Counted from the stretch's first letter, positions 51,057-61,961 are shown. The stretch: 64,000 nt of DNA from Agrobacterium vitis (GCF_013337045.2 NZ_CP118260.1:682001-746000), one strand, 5' to 3'. Notes: generated by a model not told the origin, from the letters alone. Program-made: numbers and translations.

Positions 51057-51791
51057 CTAAATCGACCAGCCGCCGTCGATGGCGTAGGCCTGCCCGGTCG
51101 TATAGGTGGCGCCGGCCAGATAGACGGCAAGATCGGCGATCTCTTCCGGCGTGCCGATCCGCCCGATCGGCTGGCGGGCGATGAAGGCGGCGCGGGCCGC
51201 CTCATAATCGCCTTGCGCCTTCAGCCTGTCCTGAAGCGAAGGGCTTTCCACCGTCCCGGGGCAGATGGCATTGCAGCGGATGCCCTGGGCGACATATTCG
51301 GCGGAGACGGATTTGGTCAGGCCGATCACGGCAGCCTTGGTGATGGAATAGGCGCAGCGGTTGGCGACACCTTTCACGCTGGAGGCGACCGAAGACATAT
51401 TGATGATCGCGCCATCGCCTTTTTCGATCATTGCAGGCAGCACGGCGCGGATGGTACGCACCATGGCATGCACATTGAGGTCGAAGGCAAAGTCCAATTC
51501 CTCGTCCTTCATATCGAGGACCGAGCCAGCATGAACGAAACCGGCGCAGTTGAACAGCACGTCGAAGGAACCGGTTTCGGCAATCACCGCCTTGACCTCG
51601 TCGTCCTTCAAAACGTTCAACCGGCGTGTGATAATGCCGGCCTCCGCCTCCAGGCTGGCCAGCGCCTGCTCATTGATGTCAGTGGCAACGACCGTGGCGC
51701 CGGCGCGGGCAAAGGCCAACGCACTGGCCCTGCCTATGCCTTGGCCAGCGGCTGTTATCAGCACTTTTTTATCAGCAAGAGACGACGACAT
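51057..51791 (-). CDS. short-chain dehydrogenase (probable 2-keto-3-deoxy-L-fuconate dehydrogenase)
   Basis: From the ATG at 51791 (after CCAGGAGG) the 244-residue SDR has the TAAGQGIG cofactor motif (13-20), NCAG, the catalytic NMSSVASS serine and YSITK (Tyr-x-x-x-Lys), and a CPGTVESP segment. The motif pattern and length match the DHRS6/KDF-dehydrogenase-like group. It lies 53 nt upstream of the FAH-family gene, and the two may catalyse successive steps. Alternative substrates such as 3-hydroxybutyrate cannot be excluded. Confidence 0.85.
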   Translation of the reverse strand: MSSSLADKKVLITAAGQGIGRASALAFARAGATVVATDINEQALASLEAEAGIITRRLNVLKDDEVKAVIAETGSFDVLFNCAGFVHAGSVLDMKDEELDFAFDLNVHAMVRTIRAVLPAMIEKGDGAIINMSSVASSVKGVANRCAYSITKAAVIGLTKSVSAEYVAQGIRCNAICPGTVESPSLQDRLKAQGDYEAARAAFIARQPIGRIGTPEEIADLAVYLAGATYTTGQAYAIDGGWSI

Positions 51792-52000
51792 TGGATTTTC
51801 CTCCTGGTTCGGGCAGGCTTTAAGGGGACGAAGGGGGGGCTTTGGTGCACGAACCGCTCGTCTTCCTATCGATACCACCGGATTATTGCAGAATTTCCGC
51901 CTGATCCTCTTCCATTTCAAGGGGAAATTATGATGTATAAATAATGCATTACGGGGAATGCGCGATGAACTATAGGTCGCTGGACGGTGTAAGGTCAAGC

Positions 52001-53191
52001 TTACTTGGTGAGCTGATCTGATGGACATCTGAGGTATTCGTTCAGCCGATGATCCAGGTCGCGGGCGAGTGTTTCGGCATTGCGGCCAATCACAATGCTC
52101 TGGTGATTGCCGCGTATGTCGATCCACTCTGCGCCCGGCAGGAAAGCCTCCCATATGGTCTTCGGATCGCAATCAATCGGTGATCCGCCAAGTGCGCGAT
52201 AGAACGTCAAAGGCCCGGTATAACGTTTTGGCCGGTAGAGCCCCTTCATTCGCAGAAGTTGACGGGCCATTCGATCATAGCCGGGAGGGTAATTGCCGAT
52301 CCATTGCGGTGCCATTGTCGGATAGTCGGGGTCGCGTGGATCGCGGAAGCGAAACAGAAATGGGCGGAAATAAGTGGCGATGCCAGCGGCTCTGGTGGTG
52401 ATTGCCATCCATGGGTGTCTGATGGAGAGCCCGCCGTCACGCCTGCTCTGCCCTGGGGTCGGTATGACGCTTGGTGCAAGCCCGGGCTTTGCGGTCTTCA
52501 GCCGCCGCGTCAAGCGTTTCAGCATGAAACTAAGCCAGACGGATAGAGGCCAATTATACTCACTTTGAGGCGTGTCGATCAGGCCAAGAAAGGCAATCTC
52601 CTCGCCAGCGTCTTGCATGGCGCTCGCCAGTTCCAGCGCCAAAACCCCGCCGAAGGAATAGCCCATCAAGCAATAGGGACCGGGAATGCCAGCGTCTTTC
52701 AGGGCGGAGAGACAGGTGCGAATTTCGTCCGCGACAACAGCCGGGTCACGATTGCTACTATCAAACGGCGTCAGGGACATGCCAAGAATTCGGCCCGTAA
52801 AGTGCAAGCGCTGAATGAAGTCCTGTATTTCCAGAAAACAGCTCAAGCCTCCGGCAAAGACGATCAATGTCTTGTCGGCGCAACCCTTCCTGATTTCGAC
52901 AATCTTTGGCAGGTTTAAATAGGAGCCATTTTCGATGGCACGGGCAAGCGCCTGCGGGCTTGGCCAGAGGTAGAAGCTGTTGACATCCAGTTCTATCGCG
53001 GTTTCCCGCCAGAACCGGTCAATGATGCGCAAGGCCCTGTTGATGGTCAGGCCGTCTTCCAGCAGATTATCGTCGGGCAACACAGCACGTTTCAATTCCT
53101 GGCGACAGAGATCAACCAGCAATGCCGTGACATTCATACGAACAGCCCGTTGCCGGCCCAAATCGTCTTCATTTACGATCCTCGCAGACAT
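52001..53191 (-). CDS. stand-alone carrier-like plus thioesterase-domain protein
   Basis: The 396-residue protein has an N-terminal segment (about 20-90) shaped like an acyl/peptidyl carrier domain, but the phosphopantetheine Ser is missing: the motif region reads LLEDGLTINRA instead of a (D/H)S-type site. A thioesterase/alpha-beta-hydrolase domain follows with GYSFGG (Ser179) and a late GNHQSI histidine. Such PCP-TE modules normally end nonribosomal peptide synthetases; none is nearby. It may act on a carrier-bound acyl group in trans. It stands apart from the sugar-acid genes in gene logic. Confidence 0.75.
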   Translation of the reverse strand: MSARIVNEDDLGRQRAVRMNVTALLVDLCRQELKRAVLPDDNLLEDGLTINRALRIIDRFWRETAIELDVNSFYLWPSPQALARAIENGSYLNLPKIVEIRKGCADKTLIVFAGGLSCFLEIQDFIQRLHFTGRILGMSLTPFDSSNRDPAVVADEIRTCLSALKDAGIPGPYCLMGYSFGGVLALELASAMQDAGEEIAFLGLIDTPQSEYNWPLSVWLSFMLKRLTRRLKTAKPGLAPSVIPTPGQSRRDGGLSIRHPWMAITTRAAGIATYFRPFLFRFRDPRDPDYPTMAPQWIGNYPPGYDRMARQLLRMKGLYRPKRYTGPLTFYRALGGSPIDCDPKTIWEAFLPGAEWIDIRGNHQSIVIGRNAETLARDLDHRLNEYLRCPSDQLTK

Positions 53192-53338
53192 TTCCTCAAC
53201 ATCTATCGCCTCAAGGTGGAGGAGATAGTAAAAACAACCATAGCGAAGCAGATTTGCTACGTCATTGTCTGTTTACGACATCATGCCGTTTATGAGAATG
53301 GATTTCGCGAAAAAAGTCAGGCAACGAGGCGCGCGATT

Positions 53339-54103
53339 TTAATCTTGCGGGAGGTTTGCCTCGGCGAATGGTCCGCCCAGCAGGGGACCAATGATCTCGC
53401 TTTCGCGGCCCTGGTCCATCGGCGCGTCCTGTGAGCGGTCCTGCGCTTTCCAGCCGAGTTTGTCGGCGTCGCTGCTCACCATGCAGCCGCGATCGTTATC
53501 GGAGACGCCGTAAACCATCAGACAGCCGAGCGTTTCGACCTTGAAGGCGCGGTCGACCAGACGGGTCAGGTCATCGGCGCTGATCCATGTGGTGAGCATG
53601 CGGGGGCTGCGCACCGTGTCGAAGCAGGAGCCGATGCGCACGGATACCGATTGAATGCCGCATTTGTCATGATAGGTGCGGGCCAGCAACTCACCATAGG
53701 CCTTGGACAGGCCGTAGAAACTGTCGGGCAGCATTGGTGCGGTCTCATCGATTGGCGCCCCGAACGGGTGCAAGCCGACGACATGGTAGGAACTGGCCAG
53801 CACGATACGCGGCACGCCAAGGCGTCTTGCTGCTTCGAATATGTGGTAGGTGCCGCGAATATTGGCATTCAGCACCGTTTCGAACGATGCCTCATTGGCC
53901 ATGCCGCCGAGATGAATGACGCCATCAACGCCTTGCATGACACCGCAGATCGCATCGAAATTGCCGAGATCGGCACCTTTGATGCCCCGGGCCGCATCGT
54001 CATGCAAGTCGCTCAACACCAGTTCATAGCCCAGTGCTGTAAGGCGCGGCGCAAGCGTGGTGCCGATATTGCCGGCGGCACCGGTGATCAGAAGGCGGGT
54101 CAT
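53339..54103 (-). CDS. NAD-dependent uronate dehydrogenase-like SDR (extended)
   Basis: The ATG at 54103 follows AAGGAGTGTTTG; a TTG one codon upstream is less likely. The 254-residue protein aligns in pattern with Agrobacterium uronate dehydrogenase: GAAGNIG, GVIHLGGMANE, ASSYHVVGLHP, FYGLSKAYGE (Tyr-x-x-x-Lys), VRIGSC, and RMLTTWISADD. It oxidises galacturonate or glucuronate to the aldarolactone. The next gene encodes a lactonase, which would open that lactone. Confidence 0.88.
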   Translation of the reverse strand: MTRLLITGAAGNIGTTLAPRLTALGYELVLSDLHDDAARGIKGADLGNFDAICGVMQGVDGVIHLGGMANEASFETVLNANIRGTYHIFEAARRLGVPRIVLASSYHVVGLHPFGAPIDETAPMLPDSFYGLSKAYGELLARTYHDKCGIQSVSVRIGSCFDTVRSPRMLTTWISADDLTRLVDRAFKVETLGCLMVYGVSDNDRGCMVSSDADKLGWKAQDRSQDAPMDQGRESEIIGPLLGGPFAEANLPQD

Positions 54104-54136
54104 CAAACACTCCTTGCCTAGGTCATACGTCAGGCT

Positions 54137-54997
54137 TTAAGCGATATAGCGGTCCGGTTTGCGCCCGGCCACCGGGAGATCGACTGTAAAGACCAGGCCA
54201 GCGAACGCATTGCCTTCTCCCCCCGGCTTCAGGCTGGTAATGAAAGCCGTCCTGAAATCCGAGCCACCAAAGGTGATATTGGTGGGATTGGTGGTTGGCA
54301 CATGGACGACCATGTCGGGGCGGCCCTTGGGATCAAGTCGCAGCACGCGCCCGCTATCGGAGGCGGCGATCCAGTAGAAACCGTCTTCGTCCACCGATGC
54401 GCCGTCAGGACGGCCGCCGATTTCCGACAGATCCGCGAACAGTTGCGGTGGTTCCAATGGCATGCCGTCACTGTCAAGCGCAATGGTCCAGACCCTTGCA
54501 AGGGTGGGATGGCTGTCGGACACATAAAGCCGTCTGCCATCGGGTGAAAAGGCAAGGCCGTTCAAAGTGCGAAAACCGTCGCGCACCACGCGGACCTGCC
54601 CCTTGTCGATGCAGAAAAGCCGCCCGAGATGCGGACTGTGTGGCTCGATACTGCCGCACCAGAACCGCCCGGACGGATCGGCAATGCCGTCATTCATCCG
54701 GGTGCCGGGCGCAGCAATCAAAGGAGAATGCAGCAATTCCCGCTTCAGCCGGTCGCCATCCGGTGACAGATATTCAAACCCCAGCGAGGTTCCGGCAATG
54801 AAGCCGCCATCCGTTGGCGCGATGGAGGCGAGCGCGCCATCCAGCGTCCAGCGCTTCAGGCTGGAATCTTGCGGATTAAAGCGCAGCAAGCCGCCTGCCT
54901 CAATGTCGCAATACCAGAGCGCGTCATCATGCCATAGCGGGCTTTCCGCCACAGTAACGGCTGGAATATCAAGCGGTTGCGCGGTAAATTCTCTCAT
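54137..54997 (-). CDS. SMP-30/gluconolactonase-like lactonase
   Basis: The 286-residue protein is a six-bladed propeller of the SMP-30 family: AESPLWHDDALWYCDIEAG, RMNDGIADPSGRFWCGS, LNGLAFSPDGRRLYVSDS, and RPDGASVDEDGFYW carry the metal-binding Glu, Asn and Asp residues. It probably hydrolyses galactaro- or glucarolactone made by the uronate dehydrogenase. Its start overlaps the ATPase gene stop (ATGA). Confidence 0.9.
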   Translation of the reverse strand: MREFTAQPLDIPAVTVAESPLWHDDALWYCDIEAGGLLRFNPQDSSLKRWTLDGALASIAPTDGGFIAGTSLGFEYLSPDGDRLKRELLHSPLIAAPGTRMNDGIADPSGRFWCGSIEPHSPHLGRLFCIDKGQVRVVRDGFRTLNGLAFSPDGRRLYVSDSHPTLARVWTIALDSDGMPLEPPQLFADLSEIGGRPDGASVDEDGFYWIAASDSGRVLRLDPKGRPDMVVHVPTTNPTNITFGGSDFRTAFITSLKPGGEGNAFAGLVFTVDLPVAGRKPDRYIA

Positions 54998-56700
54998 TGC
55001 ACCCCCGTCGCCTGCGGCATGATCAGCGGTTTGCGCCGTCTCGACATATCGGGCTGTGGCACCGAGGCGATCAGCTTTTGGGTATAGGGATGCTGCGGCC
55101 GCAGGCAGATATCGTCAGCATCGCCCATTTCGACGATCTTGCCCTTTTGCATCACCGCCACCCGATCGCAGAAATAGCGCACCACGGTAATGTCATGGCT
55201 GATGAAGATGAAGCTGATGCCAAGCTCGGCGCGCAATTCCGCCAGCAAATCAAGCACCTGATGGCGAAGCGATACGTCCAGCGCCGAGGTCGGCTCATCG
55301 GCGATGATCAGCCGTGGATTGGGCGCAATGGCGCGAGCGATGGAAATGCGCTGACGCTGGCCGCCGGAAAAAGCATGCGGATAGCGGTTGATGGCATTGG
55401 TCGGCAGGCCGACGCGGTCGAGCAGATATTCCACCCGTTCCCGCATCTGGGTTGTGGTCAGGCCCATCATCCGCATCGGCTCGGCGATGGTTTCAAACAC
55501 CGTCATGCGCGGATTGAGCGAAGAATGTGGGTCCTGAAACACCATGCGCATTTCCGTATAGAGATGACGCATGGTGTTACGCGATGCTTTGGCGATGTCA
55601 ACATCGTGACCATTGGCATCGGCATAATGCACATGGCCAGCCGTGGGCTTGTAGATTTGCAGCATGGTGCGGCCAAGCGTGGTCTTGCCCGATCCGCTTT
55701 CCCCGACGATCCCAAGCGTTTCGCCGGGCGCCAGCGTCAGGCTGACCCCGTCGATAGCCTTGACGCCGAATGTCTGTTTCACTCCCCAGCGGCGGCGCGA
55801 ACCAAACTGCAAGTGCAGGTCGGAAACTTCCATCAGCGGCTTGGCGGCGGCGGGAAGCGTGCGGCGGGGAAGGGGCGTTTCCAGCTTTAGCACGGCACCC
55901 AGAAGCGCTGCGGTATAGGCGGCAGCCGGGCGGCGCAGAACCTGTTCGGCCAACCCTTCCTCGACCTTTTCGCCGCGATACATCACCATCACCCGGTCAG
56001 CGATCTCAGCCACCACGCCGATGTCGTGGGTAATGAACAGCACGGCCATGCCGCGCTCGCGTTGAAGTGAGACGATCAGGTCGAGAATTTCGGCCTGGGT
56101 GGTGACGTCGAGCGCCGTGGTCGGCTCATCGGCAATCAGCAGGCGTGGATTGCAGGACAGCGCCATGGCGATCATGGCGCGCTGGCGCATGCCGCCTGAA
56201 TATTCGAAAGGATAGCGGTCGATGGCGGTTTCCGGATCGGGAATCCGCACCTGGCGCAACAGATCGATGGCACGGGCGCGCGCCTGCGCCTTGTCCATTT
56301 TCTCATGCAGGAGAATCGCTTCGATGATCTGCTCGCCAATCCGATGCACCGGTGACAGCGACGTCATCGGCTCCTGGAAGATCATCGCGATCTGGCCGCC
56401 CCGGATCGATTGCATGTCCTGGCTGGAGGATTTGAGCGTGGCGATGTCGCGGTCGGCCTTGCCATTTTCGCCGGCAAGCAGGATCTCGCCTGATGTCAGC
56501 CGACCGGGATCGGCCAGCAGCTTCAGGATGGCGCGGGCCGTGACGCTTTTGCCCGAGCCGCTTTCGCCCAACACGCAAAGGGTTTCACCTTCATAGACAT
56601 CGAAGGAGACATTGCGGACAGCCTGGATCACCTGACGATGCACGGGAAATTCGACGCTGAGGTTCTTGACTTGCAAGAGGGGCTTTACGTTCGATGTCAT
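54994..56700 (-). CDS. ABC transporter, fused double ATPase (DppD-DppF/Opp type)
   Basis: The 568-residue protein contains two ABC ATPase units. The first has GESGSGKS and [15 protein letters not shown], the second GESGSGKT and [14 protein letters not shown], each with a LIADEPT Walker B. It also has the Opp/Dpp-type C-terminal cysteine-less tails and HPYTQKL. It powers the transporter made with the two permeases and the solute-binding protein. A fused pair is common in alpha-proteobacteria. Confidence 0.95.
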   Translation of the reverse strand: MTSNVKPLLQVKNLSVEFPVHRQVIQAVRNVSFDVYEGETLCVLGESGSGKSVTARAILKLLADPGRLTSGEILLAGENGKADRDIATLKSSSQDMQSIRGGQIAMIFQEPMTSLSPVHRIGEQIIEAILLHEKMDKAQARARAIDLLRQVRIPDPETAIDRYPFEYSGGMRQRAMIAMALSCNPRLLIADEPTTALDVTTQAEILDLIVSLQRERGMAVLFITHDIGVVAEIADRVMVMYRGEKVEEGLAEQVLRRPAAAYTAALLGAVLKLETPLPRRTLPAAAKPLMEVSDLHLQFGSRRRWGVKQTFGVKAIDGVSLTLAPGETLGIVGESGSGKTTLGRTMLQIYKPTAGHVHYADANGHDVDIAKASRNTMRHLYTEMRMVFQDPHSSLNPRMTVFETIAEPMRMMGLTTTQMRERVEYLLDRVGLPTNAINRYPHAFSGGQRQRISIARAIAPNPRLIIADEPTSALDVSLRHQVLDLLAELRAELGISFIFISHDITVVRYFCDRVAVMQKGKIVEMGDADDICLRPQHPYTQKLIASVPQPDMSRRRKPLIMPQATGVQ

Positions 56701-56709
56701 GGAGTTACC

Positions 56710-57873
56710 TCACGCATAGGGATCGGCTGCATCGCGCAGGCCGTCGCCAAGGAAGTTCAGGCTGAGCACCGCGATCACCACAGCAACGCCGGGCGCCAGC
56801 AGCCACGGTGCCTGGGTCAGCGCCCGCAGGTTTTGGGCATCCTGAAGCAATACGCCCCAGCTGACGATGGGTGGCTGAAGACCAAGGCCGAGGAAGCTCA
56901 GTGACGTCTCCGCCAATATCATCGTCGGGATTGCCAGTGTGACGGCGGCGATAATGTGGCTGGTGAAGGAAGGCATCATATGACGTCCGATCACCCGCAT
57001 TTCGCTGGCACCGTCAAGCCGTGCGGCAGTGACGAAATCCTCGGTGCGCAAGGACAGGAAGCGGCCACGCACCACACGGGCCATTTCGGTCCAGCCGATC
57101 AGCGAAAGGATGACCAGGATGACGAAATAGACCTTGAGCGACGACCAGTCCTTCGGCATGGCGGCGGCAAGCCCCAGCCATAGCGGAATGGTCGGGATAG
57201 AGCGGATAAACTCGATGGTGCGCTGGATGACACTATCGATGATGCCGCCGAAATAGCCGGATATGCCACCCAGAACCAGCCCGATCACCAGGCTGAGAAA
57301 CACGCCGATCAGGCCAATCGACATGGAAATCCGCGTGCCATAGATGACGCGCGACAGGAGATCGCGGCCAAGCCGGTCGGCACCCAGAATATAGAAGGGC
57401 TTGGTGTGATCGAGCGGGCCGATGAAGTGCAGATTGGTGGTAAACAGGCCCCACATATCGTAGCTTTCACCACGGGCAAAAAACTCGATGGGGATAATGG
57501 CATTGTCATCCACCTGGAAAACCCGGGTGAAGGATTTCGGATCGACGACATTCTTGTAGCCCTTCACATGTGGCAGGAATTTGCCATCGTGAAACAGGCT
57601 GATCGGCTGCGGCGGCGCGAATGTATATTGCGGCTTGAAGGTCGTCGGCAGGGTTGGCGACAGGAATTCTGCAAAAATCGCCAGGAAATAGATTGCCGCC
57701 GTGGCAATCAGGCCGATCATTGCCAGCTTGTGGCGGCGAAACTTGAACCACATCAACGCCCATTGCGAGGAGACCACCATGCGATCGCCGGTTGTCTGAT
57801 TGTCCAGCAACGGTTCGTTCGGCGTACCAGCGCCTGTCGTGGCTTGGGGCAGGGGAGAAGATGTCACGGTCAT
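56710..57873 (-). CDS. ABC transporter permease (OppC/DppC-like)
   Basis: The 387-residue protein has an N-terminal cytoplasmic lead, a first membrane helix (LAMIGLIATAAIYFLAIF), a long periplasmic insert, and the permease core with the EAA-type motif near VTAARLDGASEMRVIGRHMMP. Length is above ordinary OppC because of the periplasmic insert (about 70-170). It overlaps the second permease gene by 4 nt. Confidence 0.92.
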   Translation of the reverse strand: MTVTSSPLPQATTGAGTPNEPLLDNQTTGDRMVVSSQWALMWFKFRRHKLAMIGLIATAAIYFLAIFAEFLSPTLPTTFKPQYTFAPPQPISLFHDGKFLPHVKGYKNVVDPKSFTRVFQVDDNAIIPIEFFARGESYDMWGLFTTNLHFIGPLDHTKPFYILGADRLGRDLLSRVIYGTRISMSIGLIGVFLSLVIGLVLGGISGYFGGIIDSVIQRTIEFIRSIPTIPLWLGLAAAMPKDWSSLKVYFVILVILSLIGWTEMARVVRGRFLSLRTEDFVTAARLDGASEMRVIGRHMMPSFTSHIIAAVTLAIPTMILAETSLSFLGLGLQPPIVSWGVLLQDAQNLRALTQAPWLLAPGVAVVIAVLSLNFLGDGLRDAADPYA

Positions 57874-58853
57874 GTCAGACGAATCCTTGGATCGACGATG
57901 GCAAGCAGGATGTCGGACAGCAGCGTGCCGACCAGGACCAGGCCACCGGTCATCAGCAGGAAGGCGCCGGCCAGGTACATGTCCTGGGATTTCAGCGCCT
58001 GCAAAAGAAGAGGTCCGGCGGTGGGCAGGTTCATCACGGTGGACACGATCAACTCGCCGGAAATCAGAGTTGGCAATACCCAGCCGACGGTGGAAATGAA
58101 CGGATTGATTGCAACGCGCACCGGATAGCGCAGGATCGCACGTCGTTCCGGCAGCCCCTTGGCAAGGGCCGCTTCCACATAGGGCTTGCGCAATTCGTCA
58201 AGCAGATTGGCGCGCATGACGCGGATCAGCGCTGCCGTGCCGCTGGCCCCCAGGATGATCACCGGAATCCAGACATGCTTGAGAAAATCCCCGATCCGGG
58301 CAAACGACCAGGGCGCATTGGCGAATTCCGGCGAAAACAACCCGCCGACGCTCTGGCCGAAGTGAATGGTCGCCACATACATCAAGAGGATGGCCAGCAG
58401 GAAATTCGGGATCGCCATGCCGATAAAGCCCAGCAGGGTAAAGAGGTAATCTCCCGGAGAATATTTGCGCACGGCGGAATAGATGCCGATCGGCAGGGCC
58501 GTGAGCCAGACGAACATCAGGGTGATGAAAGCGACCAGCGCCGTCATGCCCATCCGCTGCATCACCAATTGGCTGACCGGCTGGTTCCACTCGAAGGAAT
58601 AGCCGAAATCGCCATGCATCACGCCGCCGATCCAGTGGACATATTGCAGCACGACCGGCTCGCCGATGCCATAGCGCTGGCGCAGGGTCTCCAACTGGGC
58701 AGGAGACATGGTGTCGCCGGTTTCAGCCGCCTGGGCGGCCAGCGTCGAGACGAAATCGCCAGGCGGCAACTGGATCACCACGAAGGTCAGAAGCGAAATG
58801 GCAAACATCGCGGGGATCATACCCAGCACGCGCAATGTGATGAACCGTAACAT
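57870..58853 (-). CDS. ABC transporter permease (OppB/DppB-like)
   Basis: From the ATG at 58853 (after AAAGGATCG) the 327-residue protein starts LRFITLRVLGMIPAMFAIS, like OppB, and has six membrane segments and the EAA motif YVEAALAKGLPERRAILRYPVR. It forms the inner-membrane channel with the second permease. It follows the binding protein gene after a gap containing two palindromes. Confidence 0.93.
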   Translation of the reverse strand: MLRFITLRVLGMIPAMFAISLLTFVVIQLPPGDFVSTLAAQAAETGDTMSPAQLETLRQRYGIGEPVVLQYVHWIGGVMHGDFGYSFEWNQPVSQLVMQRMGMTALVAFITLMFVWLTALPIGIYSAVRKYSPGDYLFTLLGFIGMAIPNFLLAILLMYVATIHFGQSVGGLFSPEFANAPWSFARIGDFLKHVWIPVIILGASGTAALIRVMRANLLDELRKPYVEAALAKGLPERRAILRYPVRVAINPFISTVGWVLPTLISGELIVSTVMNLPTAGPLLLQALKSQDMYLAGAFLLMTGGLVLVGTLLSDILLAIVDPRIRLT

Positions 58854-58880
58854 CGACGATCCTTTCCGGGGTCTTACGTT

Positions 58881-58991
58881 CCTGCCCATGGACGTGGGCA
58901 GGGGACTAAAGGGTGACCAAAAGCGGGGTCTTCGGGGCGCCGGACGAGGGACGCAAGGCTGGGCAAGCGCCACGTGGGCGACGCCCCGAAG
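58881..58991. repeat. double palindromic intergenic element
   Basis: CCTGCCCA-N6-TGGGCAGG (58881-58902) is a perfect 8-bp hairpin. CTTCGGGGCG (58930-58939) pairs with its exact complement at 58982-58991 across 42 nt. It lies between the binding protein and permease genes, where hairpins often reduce downstream expression, and it resembles rhizobial intergenic mosaic elements in having two palindromes. Confidence 0.55.
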
Positions 58992-59006
58992 TCGGGAGGA
59001 GCTCTC

Positions 59007-60926
59007 TCAGTTCTGGATGAACCATTGCTCGGTATTGCTGGGCGCCGGGCTTGGATAGACCCAGGAGGTCGGCGCATTGTTCATCACGTTGTGCAGGTTC
59101 TTGGCCTTGACGGCGAAGCCCGCCGGCGGTGTCGAAATCGCAATCGTGTAGAACTGGTCAGCGGCAATATCGAGAATCTGCTGGAACAGCGCCGTCTGCT
59201 TGGTCTGATCGGTGGTGGACTTGATCTGGTTATACAGATCCCACTGTTTCTTGACCGGCTCCGGCGGCTCTTCTCCGCCTTGCATCTTCAGGTAAGCCTT
59301 GCCCCAGGCGACCGCATAGTTGGATTCAACCGAGACCGGCATATAGAGGCGCGGATCAAGCAGGGCATCGACGCCGTACCCTTCGCCGGTCCACAGCGCC
59401 ACGTCATGATCATTGTTGTTCTTGACCTCGTAGAACCGCGTGCGGTCCATCGACTGGAAGCGCGCATCGACGCCAACGGCCTGCCAGTAGCGAATGACCA
59501 GTTCGGCAACATCGCCCCAGTTGGACAGCGCTGCCGGCGTGATGACGGTAAAGGTCAGGCGCTTGCCATCAGGACGAAGCCGGAAGCCATCGGCATCCTT
59601 CTTGTCGAGACCGATGCTGTCGAGCAGCTTGTTGGCCTTGTCAGGGTCGTAATCGAGATATTGATGCGCCAGCCGGTCATTGGCGTAGAGGGTGTTTTCG
59701 TTTGGCGCCACCTGTTTCGGCTGCGTCAGGCCCAGATAAATCGCGTCGATGACCGATTTGCGATCAATGGCGATGCTCATCGCCACCCGGAAATCCTTGT
59801 TGCCGAAGATCTTGCGCATCTCCGGGTCCTTATGGGTCATGTTGAAGGAAAAGGACGTATCCGCACCCTGACCGGTAATCCGGTCGATCAACTCGTAACC
59901 ACCCTTGTCCGCGCCTTCGTTCAGCACCGGACGGTTCTGGTTCACGCCGATATGGCGTTCCTGATAGTTGATCTTGCCGGCAATCGCCGCCAGAAGCACA
60001 GTCTGCACATCCGAATTGACGCTGTAGCGGGCGCCATCGAGATAAGGCAGCTGGTTGCCCGACGGATCGACCTTCCAGTAATAGGGATTGCGCTCGAACG
60101 TCACCTGCGTTGCGCCGGATACATAGGGGTCCTTGATCTTCCAGGGGCCGAGGACGGGCATGTCTGGATTGCGCCAGCGCTGAACCTGCTCGATTTCCAA
60201 TCCGCACTTGTTGGTCAGATGTTCGATCCAGCTGGCATCACCGGCATCCTTCGCCAGCTTTTCGGCATCGGGATTGAATTTCGGCATGAACTGGCCGCAA
60301 TATTGCTTCGACATCAACGTGAGCTGCGTGCCGAAAACGCCCGCGACATTCATGAGGAACAAGCCGTTCGGGCCGGAGAACTTGATGGTGACGCTGGTCG
60401 GGCTGTTGACGGTCGCCACCGGCAGCTTGCCCCCGACCAGCATCCAGGCGGGTTTGGCTGGAAACAGCTTGTCGTCGGGAAGCACGTCATTGACCATGAA
60501 GGCGATGTCTTCAGCGGTGAAATCCATGCCGTTCGACCATTTCATGCCCTTGCGCAATTCGAAGGTGAAGGTCGTGGCATCATCGCTGGCTTTGTAGGAG
60601 GTCGCGACATTGGGTATGATCTTGCCCGACCATTCCCGGTCCCAGGCCATCAGCGGTTCGTAGCCGGTCAGTTTTGCCAGCGCGTTGCGGTCATTACCGC
60701 CTACCAATCCGCCGGTCTGGTAGCCGCCATAGACGCCAACCCGGTCCACCATGTCCTCGACGCGCGGATTTTCCGGCAGGCGTTTTTCGACCGGTGGCAA
60801 TTTTCCTTCCTTGACCAGCGCATCAAGCTGCGGTGCCTGATGATAGTCCTGGGCAATCGCCATGACCGGCATGCCCACCAATGCGGCAAGCGCCACTTTG
60901 GTGAGTAATTGTTTGGATTTCATCAT
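59007..60926 (-). CDS. ABC transporter solute-binding protein, family 5
   Basis: The 639-residue protein has a signal peptide (MMKSKQLLTKVALAALVGM..., cleaved near AIAQ) and the family 5 layout: FELRKGMKWSNGMDFTAEDI, DFRVAMSIAIDRKSVID, and MDRTRFYEVKN. It is about 100 residues longer than DppA/OppA and resembles the large SBP_bac_5 members that bind oligosaccharides or sugar acids. With kdgD and uronate enzymes in the same strand run, an oligouronide ligand is plausible. GGAGG lies 6 nt before the ATG. Confidence 0.93.
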   Translation of the reverse strand: MMKSKQLLTKVALAALVGMPVMAIAQDYHQAPQLDALVKEGKLPPVEKRLPENPRVEDMVDRVGVYGGYQTGGLVGGNDRNALAKLTGYEPLMAWDREWSGKIIPNVATSYKASDDATTFTFELRKGMKWSNGMDFTAEDIAFMVNDVLPDDKLFPAKPAWMLVGGKLPVATVNSPTSVTIKFSGPNGLFLMNVAGVFGTQLTLMSKQYCGQFMPKFNPDAEKLAKDAGDASWIEHLTNKCGLEIEQVQRWRNPDMPVLGPWKIKDPYVSGATQVTFERNPYYWKVDPSGNQLPYLDGARYSVNSDVQTVLLAAIAGKINYQERHIGVNQNRPVLNEGADKGGYELIDRITGQGADTSFSFNMTHKDPEMRKIFGNKDFRVAMSIAIDRKSVIDAIYLGLTQPKQVAPNENTLYANDRLAHQYLDYDPDKANKLLDSIGLDKKDADGFRLRPDGKRLTFTVITPAALSNWGDVAELVIRYWQAVGVDARFQSMDRTRFYEVKNNNDHDVALWTGEGYGVDALLDPRLYMPVSVESNYAVAWGKAYLKMQGGEEPPEPVKKQWDLYNQIKSTTDQTKQTALFQQILDIAADQFYTIAISTPPAGFAVKAKNLHNVMNNAPTSWVYPSPAPSNTEQWFIQN

Positions 60927-60996
60927 ACGTTTCCTCCCGAAGTGTATTTTTTGAATGGACCGATGCGATCCGATATATTTCAGTGCCAGTAAGCTG

Positions 60997-61017
60997 GCAG
61001 GCGCTCCCGGTGCCTGC
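60997..61017 (-). other. hairpin between kdgD and binding-protein genes
   Basis: GCAGGC-N9-GCCTGC, with outer CTGGCA/TGCCAG arms extending it, lies in the 111-nt gap. It may protect the abundant binding-protein mRNA or attenuate. Confidence 0.35.
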
Positions 61018-61037
61018 TTTGCTTGCCAGTGTCATTT

Positions 61038-61961
<924 letters not shown>

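Noticed and set aside
58974..60908. 644-residue plus-strand frame opposite the binding-protein gene
   Set aside because: It mirrors the binding-protein gene, which has a signal peptide, start signal and family motifs; the antisense frame has none.
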